From Cellulomonas timonensis (GTDB lineage: Bacteria > Actinomycetota > Actinomycetes > Actinomycetales > Cellulomonadaceae), in assembly GCF_900046455.1 (NCBI RefSeq), contig NZ_FCOT01000013.1, positions 310,001 to 374,000 on the forward strand: a stretch of 64,000 nucleotides of DNA, in the 5' to 3' direction. Under the pieces are notes generated by a model. That model had not been told where the DNA came from and did no database searches. It worked only from the letters and a program-made list of their open reading frames with translations. Below are positions 43,701-52,850 of the stretch, piece after piece (position 1 is the stretch's first letter; every line of letters begins with the position of its first letter). The translations under genes and the position numbers were made by a program.

Positions 43701-43780
43701 CGTTCGGCCCGGTCCGCCTCGTCGCGACGATCACCAGCCTGTGGGACATCGCGTGGCTCCTCGCGGCGCTGCTAGTCGCC
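43697..43780 (+). pseudogene. Truncated start of a membrane-protein gene
   Basis: ATG 43697 overlaps the hydrolase stop (ATGA). The frame reads MTFGPVRLVATITSLWDIAW then LLAALLVAG, a plausible membrane helix, and then passes into sequence that is antisense to an ATPase remnant. It looks like the 5' end of a gene whose remainder was removed when the neighbouring DNA arrived. Too short to name. Confidence 0.35.
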
Positions 43781-43984
43781 GGCACGGGCTCGCGCTGCCG
43801 CGACGGCAAGACGGGCGTACAACTGAGCGGTGGACGCACCGAGCAGCAGGTCCATGCACCGCAGCAGGGAAGACTTGCCGACGTCGTTGGCGCCGACGAT
43901 CACGAGGTGCTTGCGCAGCGCGACCTCCATGTCGGCCAGCCTGCTGATGAAGCCGCACCTGAGCGCGTGAGTCGGGACTCGCGA
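43772..43984 (-). pseudogene. OLD-family ATPase/endonuclease remnant
   Basis: A 71-codon open stretch without a start codon. It reads FISRLADMEVALRKHLVIVG and then ANDVGKSSLLRCMDLLLGAS, which is the N-terminal ABC-type P-loop of OLD-like DNA repair/defence nucleases (AAA_15/21 type: G-x-N-x-x-G-K-S/T-S). After STAQLYARL it ends at a TAG. An intact gene would be 500-700 residues. The fragment shows that a defence-type gene once stood here; it is now clearly non-functional. Confidence 0.65.
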
Positions 43985-44058
43985 TCACGCGTGCACCGTC
44001 AGATCCAGATGAGTAGAGGACGCGGCCGTTGATGCGGTCACGGCAGGAGAGGAACGTC

Positions 44059-45552
44059 ATGACCACCCAGGTACCTCCGCCCGCGCCGGGCTCCGACGTC
44101 GCCGATGCGGATGCGATGGTTGAGCTCGATGGGTCGCTGCGGATCCTCGTCCTGCCGCTCGTCGCGCGTGTGACCACGGAGCCCATGGCGCAGCCCCGTG
44201 AGGGTTCGTACTTCCTGCCTGGTCGCCAGCTCCAAGGTGAGGCGACGCGACTGTCGATGGATGCCGGGTGGGGAGCGCCGGTGCTGCTCGCGCAGACGTA
44301 CCGAACTCTCGCGTGAGCCGATGGTCCGGTTCGGCAGGTCGATGGCGACTCTCAGCGGCCTTCGAGACGACGAGAGCATTGAGCACGAGGCGCCCCTCGT
44401 CGAGCAGGCCGTCGCGTTCTCCCTATGGGACACACGCGATGGGGTCGTGCTCGCCGCGGAGACGCTGCGGCACGTCGACGAGCCCGACGGCGTTCTCGGT
44501 GAGGGTAGGCGCGAGGGAGTCGTCGACGTCACGGCTGACTTCGCGCCGGCGCTGACCTCTCTGCTGGTCCTGGCGGGCATGTCGGACGATGCGTCGCTCG
44601 AGAAGGTGTTCGGGGCGCGGTTCCAGTGCCTGTCGGATGGTGACTGGAGGGCCCCGATCGCGTCGCGCCTCAGCCTCGCCGTCGAGCAGGCTCGCGGTAA
44701 ACCGATGACGAACGGGCTGTACGTGGTCGTTCGTGCGGACTGCTCGGGCCTCGTCGAGGACCTGCTCCGCACGTCAGATCCGGCGTTCGGCGACCTCGAG
44801 CATGCGCAGCAGACGGGGATCACCCACGGCTGGCGGGCTCTGAGCCTGGCCGGAGAGCCCGCCGATCCTGATGCGCGGTCGGCGATCCGCGACGACGCGC
44901 GCGTCGTGGTGATGAACCTGGAGTCGATGTCGGTTCACCACGATTACGGCGGGCGGGTCGCGGCCGGCATCGTGGTCGCCGCGCTGCCGGTTGTCTCGAG
45001 TCGGGCACGGGCTGACTCGGACCACCTGGCGCTGATCGCGATGTTGTCACAGGGGCGGAGCTCGGCTGTCGAGGCGCCGGGGGTGCTGTTGAGCCTGCGC
45101 CGTGAGCACCTGCTGCGGGGGTGTCTCGCCGGAGGTCCAGGCTCGAAGAGCCGCACCCATGGACCCAGCCGACGACACTGGCGAACGCGCTGCTGTCGGT
45201 CGACTACGACGGTCAGTCCCGGGGCGAGGAGCTCGAGCGGATCGCCAGGTTCCTCCAGGAGGAGGCGGAGTTCGATCGTGACGAGCGCGAGCGCTGGTTG
45301 CAGTCGCTGCTGAAGATCTTCACGCCGGTGGCAGGGCTCGGTGTGGTGGCGACGATCCTGTCGGCGCTGCTCGCGGTTCCCTCGTTCGTAGGCGAGGGCC
45401 CGGTGCTGAGCCCTGGGATGGCAGTCGGCGCGATGGGCGGCTTGTGCGTCGTGGGCGTGCTGGCGGGGGTGCTGCTGCGCCTGCGTACGTCTCGCTCGAC
45501 GGTGCGTGGCGAAGGGACCGGGCGCTGGCGGCGGGTCGGGCGTTCGCTGTAG
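44059..45552 (+). pseudogene. Unknown two-TM protein, reading frame disrupted twice
   Basis: I do not recognise this protein. Starting at ATG 44059 (ribosome site AGGAGAGG) frame 1 runs MTTQVPPPAPGSDVADADAM to a stop at 44316. The plausible continuation ELSREPMVRFGRSMATLSGL is in frame 2 and runs to about 45130. From there WTQPTTLANALLSVDYDGQS, LEEIARFLQEE-like acidic helices and two membrane helices (FTPVAGLGVVATILSALLAV and GMAVGAMGGLCVVGVLAGVL) are back in frame 1. The two slips compensate, near 44300 and 45120. The product would be about 495 residues: a soluble N-terminal domain and two C-terminal helices. Its place beside a HEPN gene suggests a conflict role, which is inference. Confidence 0.45.
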
Positions 45553-46259
45553 CGCGAGGCAAGAGGGGTGCCGCGGCTGCGGGAGTGCCAGCGTCGCTGC
45601 GCCGGGGAGAGCCCGTGTTGGTCGGTGCGCCGGAGGCCTCGGCGAGGGCTGTCGGACCGCGGCAGGCTGCTGGCATCGGTCGACGCGCCCGCAAGATGAG
45701 CACCAGCGCCCTTCAGTCGCCGCCCCGACGTCTGTGGAGACCTTCCTGTCTATGGCGTGTGCGCGTTCGTGCAAGCGGGCGGCCAGACGGGCCAGCACCT
45801 GAGCACGTCGCGACTCACGAGACGCGGGTTCTGACAGGCCGCGGGACGCTCGTGGCGAGCGCCGTCGCCCGGGGCAGCGGTGAAGGGACTGACCGATCAG
45901 CTCGACTGCAGTGTCGGCCGTTCGTCGACCTGCCCGATCTGCAACCGGACCCGTTTGCATCGAGACCTTCGGGAGCGGTCCCGCGACGTTTGCTGTGCCT
46001 GGGCCGAGGTGGACTTGAAGTCGCGCAGTGTGGCGTAGCGGGTGGGCCCCGTAGGTGAGGTGCCCCATTCGGACTAGCACATCGTGTTTGGGTGGTCTGT
46101 AGCCGGGCGCGGGCGTCGTGGAATGACGTCGGGTAGGTCGCCGGCGAGGTCCGCCGGAGCCCGCGGTGGCACGTTCGGCTGGGCGCCGCTGAGCTGCAAG
46201 GTCAGCCGTTGCATGGGGTTGGGAGTGGCGGCGCACAGGTGGGGACGACGAGAGGACCC
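45553..46259. other. Gap without a supported gene
   Basis: 707 bases between a disrupted gene and the HEPN-motif gene. Several open frames exist on both strands but all are Arg/Pro/Ala-rich with no ribosome sites or family motifs. No transposase, integrase or tRNA remnant could be recognised. It is probably decayed coding DNA, since its base composition is less extreme than the neighbouring core. Confidence 0.4.
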
Positions 46260-48095
46260 TCAACGGGCGGCGGCCCATTGTTGGCGCATGCTGACGCCTA
46301 CCTTGAGGGCGGCGAGCTCGCCATGGCGGGACTGGATTTCCTCATCAAGGACGTCCAGCATTAGTCGCCCGGTCGTGGCAGCCTGCATCGCGTAGTGCAG
46401 GGCGCGGAACACCCGCCACCGCGAGTACTCCATCACGGACTCCGTCACCTCTGCCGAGGGCGGGGTTCCGTGAGCGATGCCGTTGCGCACGCGCTTGGTT
46501 CGACCGGCGAGCAGTTCGCACTGGTCTGCGAGGGTGTCGAGGAGTTCGACGTGGGCTGTGGCGTCATCGATGCTGGCAAGCCAACGGCGAGCGGTACGGC
46601 GCGTGTGGTCGTCGCCAGCCGCGGCGAGCAATTCGTCGAGGCGATCTGAGGCGACGTCGAAGTGATAGGTGCCGTGCGTGCGGACTGCCGAGTCCAGCGC
46701 CGGGTTGGCCTGGTTCTCCCACGACAGGCACGCATTGATGGCCTTCACCACTTCGCGGCTCCACCTCATGGTCGGCCAGCCTTCGCAGACGCGGGCGGCG
46801 AGCTCGTCGCCCGAGCACCGGGCGTACGTGGCCAAGTGGTCGTGCGCGGAGTCGTGCAGGGCAAGGACCGTTCGTCGATCGATCGTGCGCCGGTACCCGG
46901 AAGGACGCCAGGGGTCGTCAGCCTGACCAGCCTCGCCGAGCATGCGGACCGCCTCAGCCAGGTCGGGCGCGATGGGGCGAGACAACAGGTTGCCCACCAG
47001 GGGCCCGTGTTCGGCTAAAGACTCGGCGAACACGCGCCGACCGTAGCTCTCGGAGGGGTCCCCGGCACCGACCTCGGGAGAGTCGTGCCAAGTGGAGCTG
47101 CCCTGGCCGTCTACGACGAGGACCGCCGGCCCTGCGCGCCTCCAAGGGCGGCCCCCACCTTGGAGCCGTGAGACGTCGATCATGAGTTGGACGAGTTCGC
47201 CGGCGTGCTCGATCGCCTCGGTTGTGGCTCGGTCGCCCAGGTCAACGCGCGCGAGGACGATGTACGGGCGGCGGCTGCGGTCCGGCTTCCAGTTCTCGCC
47301 ATCGAACTCCCAGTCGATGCCCTTCGCGGCGAGGGCGCGGACTTCGTCCCTGAAGGGGAAGGGTCGGCCGTCCTCACGGATGGCGTTCGGTAGGCACCAA
47401 TCAGCCTCGAGGAACGTGATCGTGCCGTACGTCGAGGTGAAGTCGTCGGGCATCGCCTCGTCGTATGTCAGCCACGCCACGCACCGCCCAGTCTCCGGGT
47501 CACTGGCGAGGAGGTGCTCCGCCGTCTGCACCCGCATCTCCACGGGCGGGATCGGCCCGACGGTGTTCGCCGGGAGTTGCCCGACCAGAGCCGACGCCGC
47601 ACCGGACAGCATCAGCTTGCCGGTGAAGCCTCGAGCGGTGAGCTGTGCCTCCAGGCACTCCGCTCCCCACAGCATCGCTGCGTCATCGCCGTCGCGTGCG
47701 GCCTCGACCAGGTCCGCCCAGGCGGCTTGCACTGCTGCAACGCTCATGAGTGATGCGACGAACGCCCCGCCCGAGATCGACCGCATCGTGGCCATGTCGG
47801 GCTTGCTCTCGCAGAACGGCCCCGAGACGGCCTCCACGAAGCGGCTGAGTTCGGGGTCAAGCACAGCACTCAGCCGGGGGCCGGCACCCGCAGTCGCAGC
47901 TCGCAGGTCCCGCGCCAGTGCGCGACGGTTCGCCCGCGCCGTCCATGTGTCAGGGCTCGCGAGCCGCTTCCATTCGTCCACCTCACGGACGGCACGGATG
48001 AGCGGGAGAGCAGGCGTACGGGGTGCCGGCGCGTTGAGGGCGGCAACGAGCGCCCGAATCCAGCCCGGGTCGTCGGTGGATCGTCCCCGGCCCAC
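46260..48095 (-). CDS. HEPN-motif protein, possible defence RNase
   Basis: A 611-residue soluble protein, no signal or membrane segment. Near the C-terminus is the HEPN-type RNase motif R-x4-H as RVRNGIAHGTPP (Arg 537, Asn 538, His 542), inside a helical region (HVELLDTLADQCELLAGRTK before it, RVFRALHYAMQAATTGRL after it). That layout resembles ApeA-like HEPN proteins of phage defence. The N-terminal 400 residues (WGAECLEAQLTARGFTGKL; VAWLTYDEAMPDDFTSTYG; YIVLARVDLGDRATTEAIEH) match nothing I can name. GTG 48095 is 3 bases past the stop of the nuclease-like gene with a GGAG site, so both are one unit. No antitoxin is adjacent. Confidence 0.65.
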   Translation of the reverse strand: MGRGRSTDDPGWIRALVAALNAPAPRTPALPLIRAVREVDEWKRLASPDTWTARANRRALARDLRAATAGAGPRLSAVLDPELSRFVEAVSGPFCESKPDMATMRSISGGAFVASLMSVAAVQAAWADLVEAARDGDDAAMLWGAECLEAQLTARGFTGKLMLSGAASALVGQLPANTVGPIPPVEMRVQTAEHLLASDPETGRCVAWLTYDEAMPDDFTSTYGTITFLEADWCLPNAIREDGRPFPFRDEVRALAAKGIDWEFDGENWKPDRSRRPYIVLARVDLGDRATTEAIEHAGELVQLMIDVSRLQGGGRPWRRAGPAVLVVDGQGSSTWHDSPEVGAGDPSESYGRRVFAESLAEHGPLVGNLLSRPIAPDLAEAVRMLGEAGQADDPWRPSGYRRTIDRRTVLALHDSAHDHLATYARCSGDELAARVCEGWPTMRWSREVVKAINACLSWENQANPALDSAVRTHGTYHFDVASDRLDELLAAAGDDHTRRTARRWLASIDDATAHVELLDTLADQCELLAGRTKRVRNGIAHGTPPSAEVTESVMEYSRWRVFRALHYAMQAATTGRLMLDVLDEEIQSRHGELAALKVGVSMRQQWAAAR

Positions 48096-48098
48096 GTT

Positions 48099-48605
48099 CT
48101 ACTCCACGCTCTCGGCTGCCAACAGCGAGTGTCCGCGCAGGTACTCGGTCTTCAGGTAGCGGTACCGCCCGTTCGAGGGGCCGTTGGCGCGTGCGGACCA
48201 AAGAGCACGGGCGTGCTCGTTGACGACCGCCGCGGGGACGAGGAAGGCATGCTCGGCACGCACCTCCCCTTGCGCCGAGAGGCTCCCTGGAGCCGGGCCG
48301 TCGACCAGGCGGAGTGCGTTCGTCTCGGCAAGGACGATCAGGCCGAGGTGCGTGGTCGGTGGGCGCACCAGGGGCATGCCGTTGCGCCCGTGCCACTCGA
48401 TCACGTCGACGAGACCCTTGCCGTCGACGTCCGCTTGCGTCATTGTCGCGACCTTCGCATCGACCAGGTAGTCGGTGCTGTCAATTGCGGTCGACCTGAC
48501 GTCGTACCCGGGGTGGCGCGGGCCCTCCCAGACCGTGCTGCCGGGGCCGTGCCGGAGGTGCAGCAACTCGGCGAGGAGAGCCTCGGCTGCGCGCCCACCG
48601 CGCAC
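48099..48605 (-). CDS. PD-(D/E)XK-like protein, probably 5'-truncated
   Basis: A reading frame of about 168 residues from GTG 48605. It contains WEGPRHPGYDVRSTAIDSTD followed by YLVDAKVATM, matching the restriction-endonuclease-like pattern (Pro-x-Tyr-Asp, 14 residues, Asp-x-Lys). The rest is IEWHGRNGMPLVRPPTTHLG and a C-terminal YRYLKTEYLRGHSLL. Similar arrangements form the C-terminal nuclease of DUF3883-like defence proteins, so an N-terminal part may have been lost where the toxin locus joins. The stop is 3 bases from the HEPN start, so they likely were one operon. The start is uncertain. Confidence 0.45.
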   Translation of the reverse strand: MRGGRAAEALLAELLHLRHGPGSTVWEGPRHPGYDVRSTAIDSTDYLVDAKVATMTQADVDGKGLVDVIEWHGRNGMPLVRPPTTHLGLIVLAETNALRLVDGPAPGSLSAQGEVRAEHAFLVPAAVVNEHARALWSARANGPSNGRYRYLKTEYLRGHSLLAAESVE

Positions 48606-48893
48606 GCGATCGGGGTCGCCGCCGCGCAGGACCACCCCCTGGGGTCGCTGATCGACTACCACGACGGACTCATCCGGCAGGTCGTCGACGGCGACGGCCG
48701 CGCGCTGCTGTCGGTGTACCCGTCCAGGCCGGTGCTCGACCCGACGCAGGCGACCCAGTGCGTGGCCGATCCGCCGTCGAGCTTCGCGCTGTGGACCGAC
48801 CTGGCCATCCCGTACGGCGACCCGACCGATGGACGCGCGCTGGCCGAGGCCATCGCCGCCGCCGTCGGCGGCGTCGTCACCGACCGCATCTGA
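48600..48893 (+). pseudogene. 3' remnant of a gene at the edge of the toxin locus
   Basis: An open frame in the toxin direction reads AHAIGVAAAQDHPLGSLIDY, then HDGLIRQVVDGDGRALLSVY and FALWTDLAIPYGDPTDGRAL, ending at 48893. The composition is protein-like, but the frame has no start and its upstream part is antisense to the nuclease-like gene. It is 12 bases before the DUF6507 gene, so it was probably the first gene of the toxin operon, cut off at its 5' side. I cannot name it. Confidence 0.5.
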
Positions 48894-48905
48894 CCAAGGG
48901 GAAAC

Positions 48906-49271
48906 GTGACCAGCTGGAGCATCCGACCGGCCGACGTGCAGGCGGTCCTGAGCGAGGTGCAGGCCACCGCCACGGAGCTGGGCGAGCAGCTGCCCGAGGC
49001 GAAGTTCCAATCCGTGCTCGACGGGCTGGGCTGGGCCGGGCCGCTCACCGGTGACGTGCCCGCCGCGGTCAACGCGATGCTCGGCGACCAGATGGGCCAC
49101 CTCACCTCCATCTCGAACCGCATCAACGCCGGGACCCTGGGGGTGGCGAACGCGGTCATCGCGTACAACAACGGCCAGGAGGACATGGCCGGGGCCTACC
49201 AGTCGGAGCTGACGCGGGCCGCGGAGAGCGGCGACCTCACTTACTTCGCCCAGCACGGGCACCAGGGCTGA
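48906..49271 (+). CDS. DUF6507-like WXG100-sized partner protein
   Basis: A 121-residue all-helical protein. The N-terminus TSWSIRPADVQAVLSEVQAT, the middle LDGLGWAGPLTGDVPAAVNA and MGHLTSISNRINAGTLGVAN, and the end AYQSELTRAAESGDLTYFAQ fit DUF6507 proteins that precede large secreted toxins in actinobacteria. In size and helix layout it resembles ESX/WXG100 partners, presumably needed for secretion or folding of the toxin. GTG 48906 follows AAGGGG. The toxin gene starts 9 bases after its stop. Confidence 0.75.
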   Translation: MTSWSIRPADVQAVLSEVQATATELGEQLPEAKFQSVLDGLGWAGPLTGDVPAAVNAMLGDQMGHLTSISNRINAGTLGVANAVIAYNNGQEDMAGAYQSELTRAAESGDLTYFAQHGHQG

Positions 49272-49279
49272 GGGCGGCA

Positions 49280-51616
49280 ATGACCGACGCGACCTCCCGC
49301 GGGGGCCTGATCAACCCCGCCGCGTTCCCGGCCAAGTCCGCCGACCTCGACATCTCCGCGATCGGCGACTCGGCGTGGACGCTGCGGTCGATGGGGCAGG
49401 CGGTGGAGGAGAAGACGACCACGGTCAAGACCATCTGGGACCGGCTCACCGGCTGCTATCACGCCCCCGAGCAGGAGCAGGTGTACACCGTCATGGCGCC
49501 GGCGGTGACGTCTGCGCAGCAGGTGAACTCCCGTTTCGGGGAGGCCGCCACGCACATCGACACCTACGCCGGCGCCCTCGAGGCGATCAAGCCGCGCCTG
49601 GCCGACCTGGAGCGCCGCGCGACGGCGTTCCGGGCGAAGGTGGTCAACGGGGTGTGGATCGACGCGGCCTACTCCGCGAACGCCAGTTTCGGGGACCACG
49701 TGATGTCGGTCTTGGACCCGCTGCCGGTGTTCGAGAAGCGCCGCGTGAAGGTGTCCTGGACCGAGGACGGCGACTCTGTCGCCCGCAACACCGCGCTCCT
49801 TGAGGAGTGCGCACAGATCCTCGCCGACATCTCCACCGCCGCCACCACCTGCGCCCGATCGATCAACGCCCTCATGACGGGCGTGTGCGTCGCGCCGGTC
49901 GAGGCCATCCCGGCCGCGGCGTTCACCTCCGGCGAGGCGCAGATGCCGTGGGGGTCGCCCGCGGTGGAGGACCGCAACTGCGTGGAGTCGGTGGGGAGCG
50001 GCGCGCACACCTTCGGCTCGGAGTTCCTCGAGGGCGCCGGGATGCTGCTGGTCGGGTACAACCCCGAGACCGGGGACTGGTGGACTGGCGCCGGGTACGG
50101 GCAGGCGTGGGGCGGGCTGGGTGACCTGGTCGGGTCCGTGGCGGTCCTTGGCTCCCCGGTGGGGTGGGTCGCGGCGGGCATGGCTGCGACCGGTAACAAC
50201 GACAACGCCTTCTCGGACTGGATGTACGAGCGGGCCACCGTGGCGCGCAACGCCGGCGGGTCCCTGGTCGGGTGGGACCCGACCGCCGAGGACGGCTGGC
50301 ACCGGTGGAAGGAAGACGGCATCGCGGCCGGCACCAGCGTCGCGCTCAACGTCGGCACGTTCTTCATCCCCGTCGCCGGGCAGGTCGGCGCCGGGCTCAA
50401 GGCGGGGTCGATCGGCGCCCGAGTCGCGCGCGTCGCCGGCGCCGGCGCCGAGCTGGCGGTGCAGGGCGGGTCGTGGGCGGTGCGCGGCGGCGTCAAGGTC
50501 GTCACCGGCCTGCGCACCGCGGTCACCCGGGTCGACCTCGACGGCCTCATGCCCGGCGCCCGCGCCGGGCAGCTCGTCGACGCGGGAGCCGGGATCCGCC
50601 TGAACCCCGGTGGGCTCGTCAACGCGATGACCGACGCCTCCCATGCCGCCCCGAGCGGCGCTGCACACGTACCCGTGCGCGAGGCGCTGTTCGGCCGCGA
50701 CACCGCGCCCGACCTCGACACCGGCGCCCGAACCGCGCCGGACGGTCCCCATTCGACGCGTGAGGGGCAGTCACCACCGGCATCCGGCGAAGCGCCCGCG
50801 GTGCGCGATCCCCACCCGGCGGGACCCGCACGGGACAGCGCCGCGCCGCACCCCACAGCGCCCGCACCCGAGAGCCCGCACGCACCCGGAGGGGACAGCG
50901 AACACCCCAACGGGCATCCCGATGTGCCTGCTGGCCATGCTGACTCAGGCCCGGACACGCCACCCGACACGCCAACACCCGCCCGTGCGCTGGAACAGCT
51001 CACGCGCAACGGTGCTGAACGCGGACCGGGATGGCGTCACGGAGCAGAGGTGCCGATCGATCTCCAGTACGGCGATCGCGCCCCGCGTCCGGGCGTCGAC
51101 ATGCCTTCCTACGTCGAGCCGCCAGCACAGGTTTCCGAGGACGTGGGCGCCGTGGGCGGCTCCGTCGACCAAGCCTGGGGCGTCGATGCCGTCGACGAGC
51201 ATCCGCTGACCCGCAGCGAGTGGGTCGAACGCTACGTGGACGAGTATGGGGAACTTCGACGACCTCTGAACGACGGGGCGGTCCCTGGCACGAAGATCAT
51301 CTTCGAAGACCCGACCCTGTTCGCCGAGATGTTCGGAACCAAACTCGACAGGGTGGGCAAACCCGGCGGGGTGTTCCTAGGCGTTCCTCCAGGGACTCCC
51401 TGGGCACAGCGGTCCTTGACCCCTGACACCCTCGGTAGCCGTGTCTTCCAGTACGCATTTGACGCTGCAGCCGCTGCGCGCGAAGGGGTGGAAATTCAGG
51501 TGTCGCAAGTCGCCAAGGCCTTCGGCCAACCCGGTGGCGGGATCCAGGTACAGTTCCTGCAGGATGGCGCCGAGGTGATAGTGCAAAAAATGATGGATGC
51601 CGGGGTACTAACGTGA
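49280..51616 (+). CDS. Polymorphic toxin with C-terminal TNT (NADase) domain
   Basis: A 778-residue modular toxin. Residues 1-210 are helical, LXG/WXG-like (SAWTLRSMGQAVEEKTTTVK). Residues 230-420 have Gly-rich membrane-active segments (GYGQAWGGLGDLVGSVAVL, LNVGTFFIPVAGQVGAGLKA). Residues 480-590 are a Pro/Ala/His-rich linker. The last 140 residues form a TNT-type domain, as in the M. tuberculosis necrotizing toxin that hydrolyses NAD+: KLDRVGKPGGVFLGVPPGTP, WAQRSLTPDTL and KAFGQPGGGIQVQF with Gln 750. The immunity gene overlaps the stop by 4 bases. Delivery via a type VII system is inferred; no secretion genes are in the window. Confidence 0.82.
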   Translation: MTDATSRGGLINPAAFPAKSADLDISAIGDSAWTLRSMGQAVEEKTTTVKTIWDRLTGCYHAPEQEQVYTVMAPAVTSAQQVNSRFGEAATHIDTYAGALEAIKPRLADLERRATAFRAKVVNGVWIDAAYSANASFGDHVMSVLDPLPVFEKRRVKVSWTEDGDSVARNTALLEECAQILADISTAATTCARSINALMTGVCVAPVEAIPAAAFTSGEAQMPWGSPAVEDRNCVESVGSGAHTFGSEFLEGAGMLLVGYNPETGDWWTGAGYGQAWGGLGDLVGSVAVLGSPVGWVAAGMAATGNNDNAFSDWMYERATVARNAGGSLVGWDPTAEDGWHRWKEDGIAAGTSVALNVGTFFIPVAGQVGAGLKAGSIGARVARVAGAGAELAVQGGSWAVRGGVKVVTGLRTAVTRVDLDGLMPGARAGQLVDAGAGIRLNPGGLVNAMTDASHAAPSGAAHVPVREALFGRDTAPDLDTGARTAPDGPHSTREGQSPPASGEAPAVRDPHPAGPARDSAAPHPTAPAPESPHAPGGDSEHPNGHPDVPAGHADSGPDTPPDTPTPARALEQLTRNGAERGPGWRHGAEVPIDLQYGDRAPRPGVDMPSYVEPPAQVSEDVGAVGGSVDQAWGVDAVDEHPLTRSEWVERYVDEYGELRRPLNDGAVPGTKIIFEDPTLFAEMFGTKLDRVGKPGGVFLGVPPGTPWAQRSLTPDTLGSRVFQYAFDAAAAAREGVEIQVSQVAKAFGQPGGGIQVQFLQDGAEVIVQKMMDAGVLT
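50149..50815 (+). repeat. Long direct repeat, copy 1 (inside the toxin gene)
   Basis: About 667 bases, matching copy 2 at 52184-52850 without visible gaps. By eye the first 450 bases differ at scattered positions, whereas the final 200 bases differ at about three. It covers toxin residues about 290-512: the hydrophobic middle plus the start of the linker. Confidence 0.9.
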
Positions 51617-52104
51617 TCGATCTGGACGAAGACCTGAAGCGGCTACTGGAGGAAGGGGGGGACCGATTTAGAATCGTCAACGGCGCGCCATTCTGGGGCG
51701 ACTCGGAGGCCGGGTATATTCTGACGGAGAACGGTGCCCTACTTGATGTCTCACTTTGGTCAAAAGGTCGCACGAACCCGCCCGAATTAACTGGAGCGAC
51801 TTCACTCATAGCGCAGGTCTACCTGGCAATCTCGCTTGGCAACGACTGGCGCGTTGTGCACGGCATGCCTTTCCTCAGGATTAGCACTCCTGATGCGAGC
51901 TTGCCGCCTGGCTTCGAGGTGCTGGAGGAACCGGGGCGCCGACGAGTCGGGCTTCGCGTTCATGGCGATCCGGACATAGTGCTGGGCGAGTTGCTCAACA
52001 GACGAAATGCGATTGGGCTGGCGCGCGCCCTCGTGGTTCCTTTTGACAAACTCATCGCCTCTTTCCGGCATCCGGACGGGTTGCCAGCTTTCCCCCAGGG
52101 GTGA
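51613..52104 (+). CDS. Cognate immunity protein of the TNT toxin
   Basis: A 163-residue soluble acidic protein: IDLDEDLKRLLEEGGDRFRI, then WGDSEAGYILTENGALLDVS, IAQVYLAISLGNDWRVVHGM and a C-terminal NRRNAIGLARALVVPFDKLI. No enzymatic motif is seen. Position (GTG 51613 overlapping the toxin stop) and size match the immunity genes that follow polymorphic toxins; TNT toxins have small partner antitoxins. The base composition is clearly lower in GC than the core genes, a sign of transfer. Immunity function is inferred from context. Confidence 0.7.
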   Translation: MIDLDEDLKRLLEEGGDRFRIVNGAPFWGDSEAGYILTENGALLDVSLWSKGRTNPPELTGATSLIAQVYLAISLGNDWRVVHGMPFLRISTPDASLPPGFEVLEEPGRRRVGLRVHGDPDIVLGELLNRRNAIGLARALVVPFDKLIASFRHPDGLPAFPQG

Positions 52105-52183
52105 CGGCCCGCCTGATAGCCGTCTGGCGATCAAGGAGGCCGCTGCATTGTGCGCGCCTCGCGGAGGTCGATCGAAACGTCGC

Positions 52184-52850
52184 TGGCTCCCCGGTGGGGT
52201 GGGTTGCCGCGGGCATGGCGGCGACGGGCAACGACGACAGTGCTTTCTCGGACTGGATTTACGACCGGGCCACCGTGGCGCGCAACGCCGGCGGATCCCT
52301 GGTCGGGTGGGACCCGAGTGCCGAGGGCGGCTGGCACCGGTGGAAGGAAGACGGCATCGCGGCCGGCGCCGGTCTCGCGCTGAATGTCGGCACGTTCTTC
52401 ATCCCCGTCGCGGGGCAGGTCGGCGCGGGGCTCAAGGCGGGGTCGATCGGCGCACGGGTGGCGCGCATCGCCGGCGCCGGGGCCGAGCTCGCGGTGCAGG
52501 GCGGTTCCTGGGCGGTGCGCGGCGGCGTCAAGATCGTCACCGGCTTACGCACGGCGGTCACCCGGTTCGACCTCAACGGCCTCATGCCCGGCGCCCGCGC
52601 CGGGCAGCTCGTCGACGCGGGAGCCGGGATCCGTCTGAACCCTGGTGGGCTCGTCAACGCCATGACCGACGCCTCCCATGCCGCCCCGAGCGGCGCTGCA
52701 CACGTACCCGTGCGCGAGGCGCTGTTCGGCCGCGACACCGCGCCCGACCTCGACACTGGCGCCCGAACCGCGCCGGACGGTCCCCATTCGAGGCGTGAGG
52801 GGCAGTCACCACCGGCATCCGGCGAAGCGCCCGCGGTGCGCGGCCCCCAC
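52184..52850 (+). repeat. Long direct repeat, copy 2 (start of the orphan cassette)
   Basis: Partner of the repeat at 50149-50815. Its left edge lies at TGGCTCCCCGG; its right edge is inside the linker-coding part. It provides the homology by which the orphan C-terminus could replace the TNT C-terminus by unequal crossing over. Confidence 0.9.

Noticed and set aside
45553-46259. Possible transposase or integrase remnant in the gap
   Set aside because: I looked for DDE and Tyr-recombinase motifs in all six frames and saw none; composition alone is not evidence.
44944-46278. 444-codon minus-strand frame
   Set aside because: His/Arg/Pro-rich throughout, opposite the disrupted two-TM gene, and no ribosome site; treated as a shadow.
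48129-48893. 254-codon plus-strand frame as a complete gene
   Set aside because: Its first 155 codons are antisense to the nuclease-like gene; only the last 97 codons look like protein, so it was treated as a remnant.
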